A stretch of DNA of 35,341 bases from Acanthaster planci (GCF_001949145.1 NW_019091409.1:916955-952295), one strand, 5' to 3'; shown: positions 1-13,510, numbered from the stretch's first letter. Made by a program: numbers and translations. Notes: generated by a model from the sequence alone, not told the origin.

Positions 1-3000
1 CAAAATACTGTTGGTGGATTTACAGTAGGGTGAGTTTATAAAGAAGAAAGTACACAGAATGAGATTGTTAAACACCTTACAAAATAGTGCTCGTTTTTCT
101 TGCTGAGTGTAGCAGCCAGACAAAAGAATGCTGAAAATTGTAGGGTGCAGCGGTACACTTTAAAACTATTTTTTATTTCATGACCGGAAATAAAGGCAGG
201 CCTGCGCCTGATGTTAGTGGTTCTGGCTTTCACACCATTGTTTATTCATGAGTGGCAGGCAAGGGTTTTCAAACCATACACAAGCTGTACACTTTTTCAG
301 TGAATGAAATATACAGGAAAGAGGCTGCCCATTCTGAAATATAGAATAAGCGCCCTGGCCACTGTAGCTTGCAAGGTTGAAGAAACCTGTCAAGGGGAGA
401 CACTGAGAAGCAGTTACAGTTTTACAGGTGGGAGGAAAACCCCAGAAAAATATTTTGGGTAACAACCCACAGCATCAGGTAGGGACCGAAAACAAAATTC
501 ACCTGTGGACCTAGCTGAGCATAAATCCTGGACCCACAGAGGTGAAATGCGAGGAGAGATCCACTTCACCAAGCTGACTACCACTGCATTAGTAGCAGAT
601 ACTGTTAGGTTAACAGATCATATTCATGACTTAACTCTCTCAGACCTGGATCCCTGACACTTAATTTTGCCATGGACGATTTGTCAGAATAGATGATGAT
701 AAGCCACCATTTCACCTCATTCGTACCCACGTCTACATTAAATGGGACCTTGGAGAGGTTAAGACCAAAAAGTGTCATCAGTTTCCTGCATAGTGGAGGA
801 TCCAGAGGTACTGGAGAAGGATCCAAGCAAAAATCTTTGGAAGATGTGGTGAATGTGTGTTGTGTATAAAATCTAGCATTGGCATGTTACAAAGTAACAT
901 GAGAGCATTAGAATGGTACATGGTAACCAACTAACATAGGAGCATTAGAATGGTACATGGTAACCAACTAACATAGGAGCATTAGAATGGTACAACATTA
1001 TTTTGGAAAATTCTTTGAAGTTATTTAGTTTTAGATGGAGTTGTCATTGAAAGTGCATACACTAATGACAAAATGAAAGTTTAGTCGGCAGGATTTGGAC
1101 ATAAATTTATTCTCATCGTATTTCTGGTAACATTTACTTTTTAATCTATCGGGAAATGCTATGGTGCTTATTTATATTTTGATTGCAAGAAATCACTATG
1201 CCAATTTTTATGTGCAGTTTCTAACTAATTTGAGTGAGCCTTTGTTTTGTTCAAGTGAATGTGTGATATCAAATGGCTTGTTTTTCCTTATTTCTAAAGC
1301 CACGCTTAATTTGACTGAGGGAAGAACTCTGAGTAAATAAGAAACTAACCTTGATAGCTTCTTGTCTGACTAGAAATTAGTGCCAATTATATGATTTAAT
1401 TATAATTGAAAAAGCAAAATGATATCTTGCTATGGAAGTTTGGTGTTCTAATTTCTGAGGGGAAACCCTCCAACCAACATATTCTTGTGATTTCATAAAT
1501 TTTCTAAGACTGAAAAATTTCTGAGAATTTGCAGAAACAATTGTAATGGCCAGTATTTGTCAAGGATGGGAGGTGTCCCAAAACAGACTGATACATATAC
1601 ATGTACATGTATATAGCTGTAAAATTTATGTCCCCCAAAAGTTGTGAATCTTAGTTGACATAAAAAAATCTAAAGCTTAGCATGCATTGAGCTGGTCTTG
1701 GAATGCAGTTGTAGAATTATCTGGGCACCCGAAAATTTGAGGCTGTCACTGACAGGGCTAACAGGTTGCACATTTTGTAGTTTTCAGGCTCATTTATGGG
1801 GGGGGGGTGTCAATGGTGTACCATCCTTACATACCTAGTATGGACTCATTAATAAACGATGTCAACACGATGCAGGGAGGAAAGATATTCTGTGGACTTA
1901 CCCATGTCCAAAGAACATTTCCCCATCTCACAACAAGATTGTAAGAGGCATTTGGGGGTTAGGGTTAAACCGCTAAGTCGCAAAAGGAAAAGGAGCATTC
2001 GGAGAAACCTTACAAAAGAAACCCAGCTTCAAATGGTCTCCATGGTTACAGAAAACTGGGCATGCATGAAAACAGGAATTTCCACTCTGGGTATATAACA
2101 TAAACCTGTGTGTGTGCATGAATCCTGCTCCCAAGTACGATATCTTCTCATTGTAATTGCTACATTTGTCTGCAAAACAGCTTTAATCAAACCGGTGCTG
2201 AAATACTTTTTTTTTTGTCAGTCAAGCATTCTGGTTTCTTTGGACTGCTGGAAAGCTTTTACTGATTGATGTAAATGTGCAGTTTGGATTAGGAAGCAGC
2301 TGAATGAAAACATATTGAGAGATCTCTAAACCTACTTGTGTAATAGAATATTTTTAATCCTTGATTGTAAAGTCTAAATTTATGCCTTTTTTATCCTACT
2401 TTTTAAGAGCAGGTTTATGTAAATTGAAAGCAGATTAGTTGTGTGCTTTGCAAAAAGTGAGCAAATTCAAGCAAATTGTGAGTCACCGCGGGACAGATAA
2501 ATACACTTACTGAATAAGAATACATGTAATTGCAACTTTGTACAAAAGAGTTATTGTCTTTTTAATCTCAGTGCCAGTTATGTTACATAATCTTACTGTA
2601 AACAAAAAGCTAATGAGAATATAATGTATACGGACAGTGGGAGGCGACCATGAAGTTACGTTTAATATGAGAAGTATTTTGGAGTAAAGATGGTGCATGC
2701 GTTTTAATCAGTGTAAAATTATTGCATTCAATTCCATGTGAAGACACAAGAGAAAGACAAAGAGCTTTTAAATTATCTTCTTCAATTTTGGCGATGCCTT
2801 GTCCAGAGATTTGGTGTGTTGGAAGGTACATAAGGGAGTTGGGTGTTCTGTGGGTCGTCAGGGAGCTGTCGATGGAATTCTTTGTTGTTGAAGAGATCTA
2901 TATTTGAAAAGTTGGATTTGCACTTTGCAAACAAAATTTCATACTCTTTAGTGTTGTACTTTCTGTGAGCTTATGGGAGAAGCATCACAAGCTGGCTCAG

Positions 3001-4500
3001 GTTTAGGACTTTAACGCACAATATCTGGCTTTAACTACTTGATGTTGGATGCTGTGTAAACACACAATTTTTCTGATATGTTCCACGGAGGACGTGTACA
3101 TTCATTCTAGAATTCCTTTTTCATGTCTGCAGTTGCAATTTTTAAGAATTTGCAGGGGAAAAAATGCCGCAGCTGCTTTTTCGAGTGAGAAAATCCGACA
3201 TTAACTGGTGGAATTTAACTGACCCCCCACCCCTCCAAAAAAATCAGCGAGAACGAGGCAATAGTCACAAGAAACTTTGCTTGTACATCCCTATTTGAAG
3301 GTTTGATCAAGGCCTCATCCGTTTTTGTGGAAAGAGACTGAGCTAGTTTGGTATTTCAAAAAGCAATGTTATTGAAGAAAAAAGCATGAGACATCACACC
3401 AGGTTAACCCTAAAACAGCTGGAAGGGGGGGGGGGAATCCGCCGACCTCACAGGTGCATGTTGATGTTCTGCAGTGACCTTTGGTTTAGGCATGTGCTGT
3501 TGAAATACATTACTAGCTCATTCCTAAACCTGTGAAAGCCCAATTATTTGCAAACTCTGTCTTGACTGTTCACATAAATTGACTTGATGGAGTTTCAAGG
3601 ACACAAGGGGTGAGAAAAAAGATATTGACAGGGAATAATAAATTAACAATACGGGACCTCAGAAGCTCGCATTACATTTTAGAGGCCAGGAAGTCTTAAG
3701 ATATTTGTGTTTCCTTAGTAACTGTAACTTGAGTGCATGAAAAGACATTATTAATACATTTGAAAAAATGTGTAGGTTGCAGAAATGAAGTTATGGGTGA
3801 GACAGGTGTTTTAGTGCAACAAGGGTGGGGTGGATTGGCAGGGTAAGAGTTGTAATTGGGTACGCCCCACCCGTCCAGCCCCACTCCTCCAAATAATGAC
3901 TTTGTCAACTCACCAAAAAGAGAAATTTTCCAGGTTTTTTTGTTTTAATGTAGTACTTTTTTAGTTGGTTAACCTCTTCCCTGTGGAAAGGGCTGTAGTG
4001 TAGAGTCACACTCAGTGTGCAATGCAGCAGAACGTAAGCAGAATTAAAACTGTATTTAGAGTTTTGACGAGTCCAAAAGTGGTAAAACTACTAATTATAT
4101 TATGTTTTGCTGAAATAAAATTTGTGTCCCCTGGAAACATGTCCTTTAAAGTGCTTTAAAACTCTGAGAGTACCTCAGTTCAGTAACAGTAACACTTACC
4201 TAGAGTTGCTAAGTCTTCCTCCGAAGTTTGGGGATGAAATAAATGTCTTTGTATGAACATTCGTTTACAGCATATTTGCTTGTCGGTGTGTGTGTGTGCA
4301 AGGGTGAGCACTCCTTCGCGTTACAGGGAAATTTTTTACTATTGGCCAAAGTAAGACCCAATTGTGACATTTTTAGTCACCACAACATTTATGCAGGGGC
4401 AAGTGTATGCTTTTTTTGGGGGGGGGACTTGTCCCCGTGTTTTTGGTCCCCACGTGTATATTTTTAAGGTAAGAAGCACACTACATGTGAACACAGGATT
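1..4500. other. A+T-rich non-coding DNA, mostly unique
   Basis: Apart from the 37-bp tandem repeat at 903-994, homopolymer G runs (about 1798-1807, 3425-3436 and 4419-4427) and one ACATGTACATGTATA at 1600, I see no gene, RNA or transposon. Open frames here are below 85 codons and show no recognisable protein. It is upstream flank or intron of unknown gene(s). Confidence 0.6.
903..994 (+). repeat. 37-bp tandem repeat, about 2.5 copies
   Basis: Copies start at 903, 940 and 977 with the unit GAGCATTAGAATGGTACATG followed by GTAACCAACTAACATAG. The first two copies are identical and the third breaks off after GGTACA. Identity implies a recent duplication. It is contiguous, so it is not a CRISPR-type array. 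Confidence 0.95.
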
Positions 4501-4779
4501 CGGAATCACTGAGGTCTTGGTCTCTAGCGGGAGGGGGCGTGTTCTCCTTTAGTATTGCCAGTGGTCATTGACCTTTTTCCCTTTTCTTTTATCCTCTGAT
4601 GTTTTAAAGTTTTTTCTGAAGTACCAGATAACCTCGACTCCAGCCCTAACGGGAAATTCTGGATGTCATGAGAATTACCGTCCGGCTGGACACTCATCAG
4701 GCTGGTAACAGGCACCGACAAAAATTGAAGTTATGACTTTTATTTGAGTCTTTTGCCTCTGTAACTTCCGTGGGTGTGC

Positions 4780-5480
4780 TTAGTACGACATTGTGACCAT
4801 TTGCTCCAATAGTTTTCTTCGCTGGTAACGCCAGAAGTCTCTAGCGCCATCATTTGTTTGTCTTCGATTATATGATCAAACACCCCTTTGCATAAAATGG
4901 TTCCGGCTTACAACTGTCTGGTAAATCTAGTACCCTGTCTTGGAGGGAACTCTTATTTAGAAAACTGTTTATTATGTGCACTTTTTTCTTCCCGGTCGAC
5001 CAGACTAAATTTCGAGAAAAGCAAAACAGGCGAGCTGAGGCCCGGGGATTTTACGTGAAGAAAAAAATCCTGTTTTCCACTATTTCAGAATGCCGTAACC
5101 CATTTGGAATTTATTGCAAGTTTCCTCACAGATAGCTGTCAACTGAATGAGTGTTCTGCTGTGGATTTATCTGTCAAATATTGCGGATTTTATCGTAAGT
5201 ATGGTGAATCGGTATGAAATCTGCGTGTACAGCCGAGTTGACCGTAATGTGTAGCTGTGCGTGCCAAGTCCGTCAATCCGGCTGCGCCGATATGCGGCGT
5301 GCGTACTTGGCATGGCGTGAGTAATTCATCAGGCGGTCTAGTCCGGGCCGTAATAACTTGTCAGAGTTTCTGTTTTACGACGAGAACAGGATGTACCCAA
5401 TGGAAATGAGTCGAAAGTTTCCCGAGATTTGGACATCATTATAAGTTCGATAAGCGCGATAAATGTTGCCTGTTGTGTTC
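4780..5480. promoter_or_regulatory. CpG-rich segment, candidate promoter / 5' exon region
   Basis: Between about 5210 and 5460 CpG is strikingly frequent (GTCCGTCAATCCGGCTGCGC, GCGGCGTGCG, GGCGGTCTAGTCCGGGCC, AAGCGCGATAA), while sequence on both sides is CpG-poor. In invertebrates with gene-body methylation such patches often mark unmethylated promoters. Strong donors GTAAGT (5195) and GTGAGT (5316, after CATGGC) lie within it. It could be the 5' end of the RGS gene or of another transcript. No TATA or initiator element is clear. Confidence 0.35.
5089..5194 (+). CDS. Possible internal exon of unknown gene
   Basis: A good acceptor (CTGTTTTCCACTATTTCAG) ends at 5088, and a strong donor GTAAGT follows at 5195. 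The 106-bp interval is open in one frame (NAVTHLEFIASFLTDSCQLN, then ECSAVDLSVKYCGFY plus one base). I recognise no family. A 35-codon open frame is easily random and the phase-1 end does not fit the phase-0 start of the RGS exon at 32417, so it could not be spliced straight to it as coding sequence. A non-coding 5' exon is equally possible. Confidence 0.25.
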
Positions 5481-8400
5481 ATGGTTTTGGGGAAGAAATA
5501 TAGAAAAGGCCTAGGCCTATAGTTATTTCAATTTTATACTTCAGAGCAGTGACACTGAGGGTAAATATTTATAACTTATTGTAAAGGCAGTGTTTTTTTT
5601 TCAGGCACCGGCAATAGTTCCAAAATAATATTTTGCCGGTATTTGTGTTTTCTCATTAGTCCAAATGTATGATGTCAGTCACTGTTGAAATACATGTACC
5701 CTAACGTGGCCCGCATTTATTTTGCAACTAATAGTAAGACGAAGAGCAATATTTTCACCTCAGTTATTTTCCCAATAACCTTAACCTTCCCCAACCACAC
5801 AAAATTAAACAGTAGTAAAGTGTTTAATTCTGTGGGTATAGGTCTGGTAGGCCTATAACAGCTGGCATTTGCATTGGGTTTGGCATACCTCAGAAAAANA
5901 TTAGGGATAAGTGAAATTTGATGAAGCTCCAGTATTTCCGTGTGTAAATCTCAAATGTCTGTTTCCCGTTCAAAGTATTGATGAAATGTCAATTCAGTCC
6001 CATTTTCCGTTTGTTTTTTGGTGCAAACTGAACTCTTTTAAGATGTGTCCCCCAAAAGTGGAATAAGTTTCTTCATACTTGAAGTTGGGCGTGTGAGAGA
6101 AATAATGACAGTTCTAGATTTCATCAACTTTGAAGAATGTCAGTGTGAGATTTTCTGTCTTTTGGGGGGAAGTGTGCTTTGTCAGGAAATTGGAAGTTTG
6201 TTGAAACAAAATTTGGGCATCGTGGTGCCTCCCCCCTTACGTTAGAAGGCTCTATCATCAGTTTCATAACATGAGAATGTATTGTGAGTGGGCACCTGTG
6301 TCAGTGACTATGTGTTCTGATGGAGAGCTCCACTAGTGTCAACATTGTTACCAGACTTATTAAGTGTTAAATTTGGTAGCTATTAACGGATATTGTCAGC
6401 AACAGTGATGTCATAAATATGGACCAATCAGAATAAGGCTTCCAGCGGGATATCGTTTTGGAACTTTTGCCAGTTGGGAAATCCAGCCCTAGGCTGTTGC
6501 TCATGATGTGAGATCTACTGGCAAATCTTCGCATGATTTGAGTCATAAAGTTTGGTTTCCAGCTTACCGTAGGCTAGGTGAATGTAAGTAAAATATGTGA
6601 ATAGGAAAGAATTCCATACTGTGCAGTGTACACACTGTTTTCCCCACACAGTTTCCCTCTAATGTCCTAAAAAGTCAAATTTAGCATTGAAAATATGGAA
6701 GAATTTACTTAGAAAACACTTGAGAGAATTTTTAGACCTGTCTCAAAGGGTTTGTGCATAGGGTGTCAAGCAGCGTCCGTATATGAAATTCTTTCCTGTG
6801 AATATACCGGTATCTAAAAAGGGAAGACATAAATTAAGGGCACTAGCATTTTGCTTGTTTACAAAATCTGTGACTGCCTCTGCTTTCAACATGGAATGGT
6901 AGAGTTAAGGCCACGTAAAAACAATTCAAAAGGCTACTGAGAAAAAGAAACCTAAGATTTAAACTACAAACAAACATTGTTCTGTATACGTGTACTTGTA
7001 TGATTACAATAATGGCCTCTTCTAATGAGGGCCTAAATTTGAAAAATGTTCGTGATGTTGTAGAAACTTGCATTTCTCAGCTCAGTTTCAGACTTGGTCT
7101 ACTCGTACATGTAATGCTCAGTGTCAAATCATGTGATATTTCATGGTGTCTTTCCTTATTTATAATTTTTCAGTCCTACAATGTACGAGATGTACATGTA
7201 CATGTACTTGGTTTATTTATTCAAATTATATGGAATTTAAACCATGGAAGAGTTTATTCTACTGTTTTTAATCGACAATCTCTTCTAAACATACATGTAC
7301 ATGTTTATAGGCTGTATAAAAGTTGATTTTGTTGTTGACAAAAGTTAGACCATCAAAACTTAGTGGAAGAATATACTTTTTGTGTACACACTGCTTGATT
7401 GTCTACATGTTGTTACATGAACACAATTTCTAGATATGTGGTTTACTCAATGTTTGAAAAACTACAGGTAACCAGTGTTCGATTTCCCTTGTATCGCATC
7501 GCATTTTGTGACACAAAGTTGACCAAATGCTTTTGCACTTTCTAAAATAAATTGTACATCATGAGATGCAAAATGCACAGGGCTTCATGCCGTAATATGC
7601 TTGAAACAATGATTTGATTTACATATCATACAGCGGCCACATCATCCTTTGAAATACACATATATGCAGAAATTGAGTCCGTGAGGAGCTCACTTCATTC
7701 ATTCCCATTGAGATAGCCAAAGTGGGGAACCAGTAATGGTCACACGTTACGCGAGTGGTGCGGCATGCATTTCCAGCTCTGGGCACGGTGTGCATGAAGC
7801 ATGTACCGGTATTCACACGATAGACTAACAACACGTGGTCATCTTTTCATGTCTCAGAGTTGGACATTGCATTAAGCTTAAATTCTGAACATTTCAAATG
7901 GAAGTTGAATTTGAAAGTTAAAAGTAATTAATGGAAGAGTGAGACCAAGTTCAGTTTACACTCCAGGGCTAGAATAAAAAAGGTGATGGATGTTTCGTTT
8001 TTTGACAAATGGTACTTAGGCTTTTGGTTGTAAGGAATATCGATGTACAGTGAACAGCACAGTGCATCATGAATGTACTACCAGATTGTACAGAAATTTG
8101 AGAGTCCCCTTACATTGCACACTGACTTTTACTTGACTTGTTGCCAAATCATTTGTTGAAAAAACTTTATTTTGTTAAATACCGAACCGGTACTGGTACA
8201 GTACTGTAACCTTCATAATACATGCTGTTGAACCTGTTCCTGTTGATCCTGGCAGGATACTCGGGTGTGTTTAGCCGTTGATGTTCATCATGTGCAGCAG
8301 TTTTAGGCAGATCCTGTGTGCAGGCTTTTTTTTATCCCTATTTTCAGGTACTTTATGCTTACTTTACCCACTTTAAAAATTTCCTGACCCCAGACTAGGA

Positions 8401-9124
8401 TCCCAATTGTTCTGAAAATTATTTGAAAAAGTATTGTTGAAGACTTCTTTGTTTTATTGTTTTCTTTTATATGAATATTCAGTGATTTTGTGCTGTTATA
8501 TTGTGAAAAAAGTGCTACACAAAATAAAGCAGTTGCTATGCAAACAAAATGTTGTATCACAGTTATTGCTATGCAAATACTGTATTTTGAAGAAATCAAA
8601 CACTATTGGTAACATGAAAACCTTACATGGAATTCATTGCTCATCCAGATCCATGTACAAGAACATTGTGTAGGTTACATACGGGTGTATATAACAAATT
8701 TATTCAGGCTACCGAAGATGCATAATCTCTATTAATTTTCTTATGTAAAGGTAGTTACTGATGCATACATGGTACATGTAAATGTCTGGCGTGGAATCAA
8801 CCAGTCACTAAAAACCTAAAAAAGTATTGGGTAAAACCTGCCGTTGTTCGTAGATGAATGTACAATGCAATGTAAGATGGATTGGGGAGCATACTCATTT
8901 TTCTCCTCATAGTTTGCTTTAAATATTCTTTTCTGCATTCACGCAGGGCATGTCTGGTTGCATTGTTTGCTAGCTGGTGTGAAGAGGAGGTACTATTCAA
9001 CTTGTGAAACATACATGTATTTGGTGGCTTTACGTATCCATGCATAGTGTGGTTGGAACACAGCACTAATGTGGTTCATTAATCTCACACTGCTAATGTG
9101 GTATGAGAGTCTGTCAGCTGACAT
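5481..9124. other. Non-coding A+T-rich DNA, few repeats
   Basis: An ACCGGCAA/TTGCCGGT inverted pair spans 5607-5640, an undetermined base sits at 5899, and isolated TACATGTA words begin to appear from about 7108 and 7190. No coding exon was recognised. The 108-codon frame at 7000-7326 runs through TACATG words and is considered accidental. Confidence 0.55.
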
Positions 9125-9324
9125 TTACATCACATTTTGTCTCTTTATTCCCTTCCCGTTTAGTGGACCTATGCTACCACCAGTGTTTAACCCTCTGTCT
9201 TGGGGTGTGGTCTGTCGGGAAGTAGGAGTATCACTGTCACGTTGAGGATGGCTCATTGGCGGAGGGTCAATGGCGTGGAAGAGGACGGGGACAGCGCTTG
9301 CAGTCATCATCCCCACCACATTGT
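9125..9324 (-). CDS. Weak candidate terminal exon, minus strand
   Basis: On the minus strand an acceptor-like tract (TTTGTACCTTTTTGTAG) precedes 9324. The frame is then open for 65 codons to a stop at 9125-9127. The product would have a hydrophobic stretch VVGMMTASAVPVLFHAI followed by a polar, Pro/Ser/Thr-rich tail (DPPPMSHPQRDSDTPTSRQT), like the end of a membrane protein. I recognise no family, and the length is within chance. If real it would be the last exon of an unidentified gene opposite to RGS. Confidence 0.22.
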
Positions 9325-10242
9325 CTACAAAAAGGTACAAAGCTGACAGATCCTAGCCCATTTCCCTGTGGACCTTCCGCACAAGTATCTCTGAAGGGTT
9401 AGCGCACAATGAGAGAGGGGGGGATTGGGGAATGCTTGAGTGCCCCTAACAGTGTGTGCACATGCTCAAGTGTGCTCTTATTAGGTGAAGATGTGAGGTT
9501 ATATCCATTCAGATGAAAATTGGTCCTGCTTATGTACGTTGCACCATAGTTGCTTGGACTTTTTCAAAATTACATGTACACATTGGGGGACAAATGTTTA
9601 GAGACTTGTCTCCAGCAGTCTTAAACAAGAAAGCAAAAAAGGAGTCCTAAGTAATACCCGTGATGAAAATACAGTCGCCATATTTTTCTTTTAAATACAG
9701 CTATCCCTAACAGTCCCAAATCCTCTGATTTCAATATTATTTTACAAGTACATACTGGTACACTCAAGGGGTTAGGGTTAACAAAGAATAATTACAATGT
9801 AACAAAATGAAAAAGTGCAAAATAAACAGTTCTCAAGAATGATAAACAATAAAAAAGGGATGAATTTGAATTCAGCGTCAGTTAAAATTGAATTTAAAAA
9901 AAAAATTGTAACGCAGGTAATTTTTGAACTGCAGAATCAGCAATGAATTCAAAGTTGCACGCTTCAATTCATAGTTTGTGAATGCCTGGGTTGTTATGTG
10001 CTTTTAAAAAAAAAAGATGAGGGCATTCAGTATGCACGGATTATCTCTTCGACCCTTTGTGGTCTTAAAAAATACATTTTTTACAATTCACAGTGAATGA
10101 CTCAGGTTCAGCTCTGTAAACTGTCTGGCAGGTGTCACTTCAAATATACATGCAAATCCAGTCATAACATTCAGAGGGAACATTTCCCCCCCCCCCACCA
10201 TTTACTTTAATTGATGATTGATACTCCAAAGTGGTATCGTGG

Positions 10243-10288
10243 GTACATATATGTACATGTACTGTACATGTACGGTATGTACATGTAG
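10243..10288. repeat. TACATG repeat cluster
   Basis: GTACATATATGTACATGTAC, then TGTACATGTACGG and TGTACATGTAG: a run of alternating purine-pyrimidine palindromes typical of the clusters scattered through 7-32 kb. Confidence 0.85.
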
Positions 10289-10977
10289 CTTTGAGAGGAA
10301 ATTATTTATTAACTACATGCATTGAAAAAAAGAATATTTGTATGATTTATTTTTTATCACGTACGTGTGCTTGTATAGGTTTTACAGAGGTTTCACATGT
10401 AAACAGATACTGTACCTTGAGTGTGCCTAATTGGTCATCAGTTAATGTGGTTGTATGACGTCATACAGAACTTGATATGCACTATGCGTACACACGCTAG
10501 AACATACAATGTAGGTACATGTATCTAGGTACATGTCATGTAAAGATGGAGAGCTCTTGGTTTTCGCCGGCTGTTCTTTCCATTTATTTGGTCATGCGTG
10601 AGTTGAATGGAAAAGGTTGAACCTCTTAACATTTATATGGTATGTCCTTGGATGATTGGAGATTGGAAGCAGCAAGATTGGTGCATCGGTGACGTCCTCA
10701 CTTCACTTGACAAATGTTTACTTGTTGATTAAGTAGCTTTCCAAAAAATTTACTAATCCCAACTTTTTGAGACCGTGCCCTGGATATCTAGTGAGATGAT
10801 ATTAGTCACCCACAGAAATGTTGTGCCATGTTGTTTTCAGTAATGAATTTAAGCTGGAAAAAAATCTTGTTGAAAACTTTGTTAACACGTACACATTTGT
10901 ACCTTCTCATGGTATGCATGTGGGACCAGTACATGTATCAGTGACAACAGTAATTACAAGGAAAGTTGTTGAAGCTT

Positions 10978-11106
10978 CATGTACCGTACAGAACACATAC
11001 ATGTACAGGGTACCAGTGCAATCACAATGTACAGGTACCCTCACCCATCTGTACATGTACGGGTACCTACAGTACATTTACATGTACATGTAATACATTA
11101 CACATG
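10978..11106. repeat. TACATG / GGTACC repeat cluster
   Basis: About 130 bp rich in GTAC palindromes: ACATACATGTACAGGGTACC, TACATGTACGGGTACC and TTACATGTACATGTAATACA. No coding sense is evident. The overlapping open frames consist of the repeat's own codons. Confidence 0.85.
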
Positions 11107-12374
11107 TACCATTAAAAGTATGAACAAACATGTATGTATGGCTTACGTTAAAGATACATGTACCCCAAGAGTGGCATCAAAAACCTGAAATACCGGTACC
11201 AGTACATGTAAGTTGATGTTTCAAACATGAAACAAAAAAGAGAGAGTTGAAGTGATCCATCTACCGGTACTTGTGAGACTCTCACTTTTAAAACAGGGCT
11301 TCACTTGAGTGCAGGTTCTCAGTGTGACCACTGACTCACATCCATCCAGAATTTTCTTTCTGGACTTTAGTGTTACATGCACATGAGAGTTTGTCTCCCA
11401 TTTTTTTCTGATATGTTTAGACGGTAGGACTACCGGCATACCGGTACATTTGGGGAAGAGAATTGCTAAACCTTGTTGTCTGCTTGCATCCTGAATATAA
11501 TTCGTCATACCAGTGAGGAACAGCTGTTGTGTAGGGCCCCTATCATTTATGTAAGACTCGACAAAGAGCCTTTTGTGACACGAAGGAGGAAAAACATACA
11601 GGACGTTGCATTTTCTGTGTATCGGTTAGTTCTGACAGCACTCTCCATTGACCCCAAAAGGCAGGAAGCAGTGACTGTAGTGAAAACAAGCATATTTGCT
11701 GAATGGCTTCCCCTCAGTCTGTCGGCCACACTTCTCCTCTATTCCTCCTACACCCCTCATCACATAAACACCTGCTATTCATGCGCACCTCCGTCGCCGA
11801 TCTATCCTGACCAATTGTAATATAATATGTGACCGCTTATTAATTCTATACATGTTCCCCCGCTCCTCCGTGCTCCTTGGACGTTGCAGTGCGGGGGTTC
11901 CATAGTAACAAGAGTAATTAGTTTCTATGGCGATGAGGGTCAAAAACTATTCATTGGTGGTTGCAGGCTTCCCGTTACAGCCACAGTTCCTGTGTACATG
12001 TACCGGGTATGTGTGGGGGGGGGAGGCGAAGGGAAAGATGGCAACAGTGAAATTCAATTCATGGGGGGGAGATGGAAGAAATATACGAACTTTTTTTACT
12101 CCTAAGCTTTTGGCATGGATCAGTGTGTGTGTGTTCTAAGGTCTGTTCCCTCTGAATTGTTTGTAAAGTGAAAGACAGTTCTAAAATGGGGGAGTGTGAC
12201 GTGTCATTAATGGCTGCAGTTTGTAGAATCTCGCTGCCTTTCTTCATCTTATTCCAGTCTTTGTGTTACGGAAGTGAACTTGGGAACAATTTATGACGTA
12301 AAGCATTGATGTCACATTGAGGAAACGTGATCGGTGTTAAACTTTGAAATCAAATGATTGTTCATATGCATGTT

Positions 12375-12473
12375 GGATACATGTACCGGTATACATGCAT
12401 TGTTCATCCACGTATGGACTGGTACACGTACATACATGTACACGTATACTTGTACATGTGCATACAAGTACCC
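12375..12473. repeat. TACATG / ACCGGT repeat cluster
   Basis: A dense mix of ATACATGTACCGGTATACAT, ACGTACATACATGTACACGT and variants with TACGTG or TACTTG. Many units are one substitution from TACATG, so the cluster is diverging. Confidence 0.83.
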
Positions 12474-12792
12474 GTAGTTTTCAGTTTTACAAGTGTTTTG
12501 CGTGCCAGCAGATCATCAGGAGTCACTGGTTACAGTGTACATGTATCTGTAGGAGAGCTCGATCCGAGTTACAAATATTGGAATAATTTCCTGTATGATG
12601 GAAGCCAAAACGAAAACTAAGCATTACCGGTACATTCTCACCCACAGCATTTAGATGTAGTAAGATCCCAGACTGAATCAAGATAAAGAACTGAGAATGT
12701 TCTTTTGATGCGAAAAGAAATTACTGAAAAAATGCATTGAAGATCTATTCATTTTGTAGTACATTTACTTTTGTTTTAGCTGGTCACATGCG

Positions 12793-12883
12793 GTACATGT
12801 ACAAGTGTACATGTACATGTACAGGTAAACTTTTGTGTACGGGCACATGTTAGTACATGTACATGTGTACTTACACATGTACC
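12793..12883. repeat. TACATG repeat cluster
   Basis: Repeated GTACATGTAC words, including GTACAAGTGTACATGTACAT and TTAGTACATGTACATGTGTA, over about 90 bp. Confidence 0.85.
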
Positions 12884-13510
12884 TACAGGGAAACATGTTT
12901 TTTGGGCAGTCGTGGACGTTCCTATTGTCTAGCTCTTTTGTTCGTACTCTTTTGGAATGTTTTGTACACGTTTGGCAATTGTGGACCTTTGAGGAATCGT
13001 GGACGGTAATTAATTCTTTTGTTTAACCCTCCTTTACAAAGATACATTCTTGACACAGTTGTCATATCAGTCAAAATCAGTCAAATGTCCCATACATGTA
13101 CATGTATGTACAGGGGCAAATCAAGTGGAAAGAATTTTGGACTGGTTTTGACAGTTACAGCAGAAGGAGGATTAACGTCTACAATTGTTTGGGAACATAG
13201 TGCATGTGTACTTGCACATGTACTTGAAATGAAATATGTTTCTGGATCCCTTTAAATGATTCTGAATTAACACCGTTTTTAATTTTGTTTATTTTGCATG
13301 AGAGAAAAAAAAAACATTTCAAGTGTTTTCATCTCTGTTGAGCATTTTGGTGAAAAGGGTTAAAGATATCACTTGTGCAAGATTCTACCTGTACCATACC
13401 GTAATGCACCGTACAATTTGTGACTCATTTTGTTGGGTTGGATTGGGTCACGCGTGCATACATGTACATTGTAAATTACATCACTGTGTCCGTCATGGCT
13501 GTGTACCATA

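Noticed and set aside
903-994. CRISPR-like repeated 37-mers
   Set aside because: Units are directly adjacent with no spacers, and the DNA is clearly eukaryotic, so this is a minisatellite.
2036-2055. RFX X-box-like CTCCATGGTTAC, and a similar CCATAGTAAC near 11900
   Set aside because: Each departs from the X-box half-site consensus or spacing by at least one position. A single weak match without context is not evidence.
3425-3436. Poly-G runs here and at 1798, 4419, 10189 (as C), 12014 (as G), 16895 (as C) and 24169 (as C) as G-quadruplex regulatory sites
   Set aside because: Mostly single homopolymer runs without four separated G tracts; common slippage products in such genomes.
4364-4469. 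A + frame ending GPHVYIFK at a GTAAGA donor, reminiscent of the Val-Tyr-x-Lys expected before the first RGS DEP exon
   Set aside because: The spacing of the Val-Tyr is off by one residue and no plausible acceptor or start precedes it. The sequence is dominated by T and G homopolymers, so the resemblance is probably accidental.
11473-11820. 115-codon + strand open frame in a more G+C-rich interval
   Set aside because: No recognised domain and no convincing splice borders. The length is within chance for 35 kb at this base composition.
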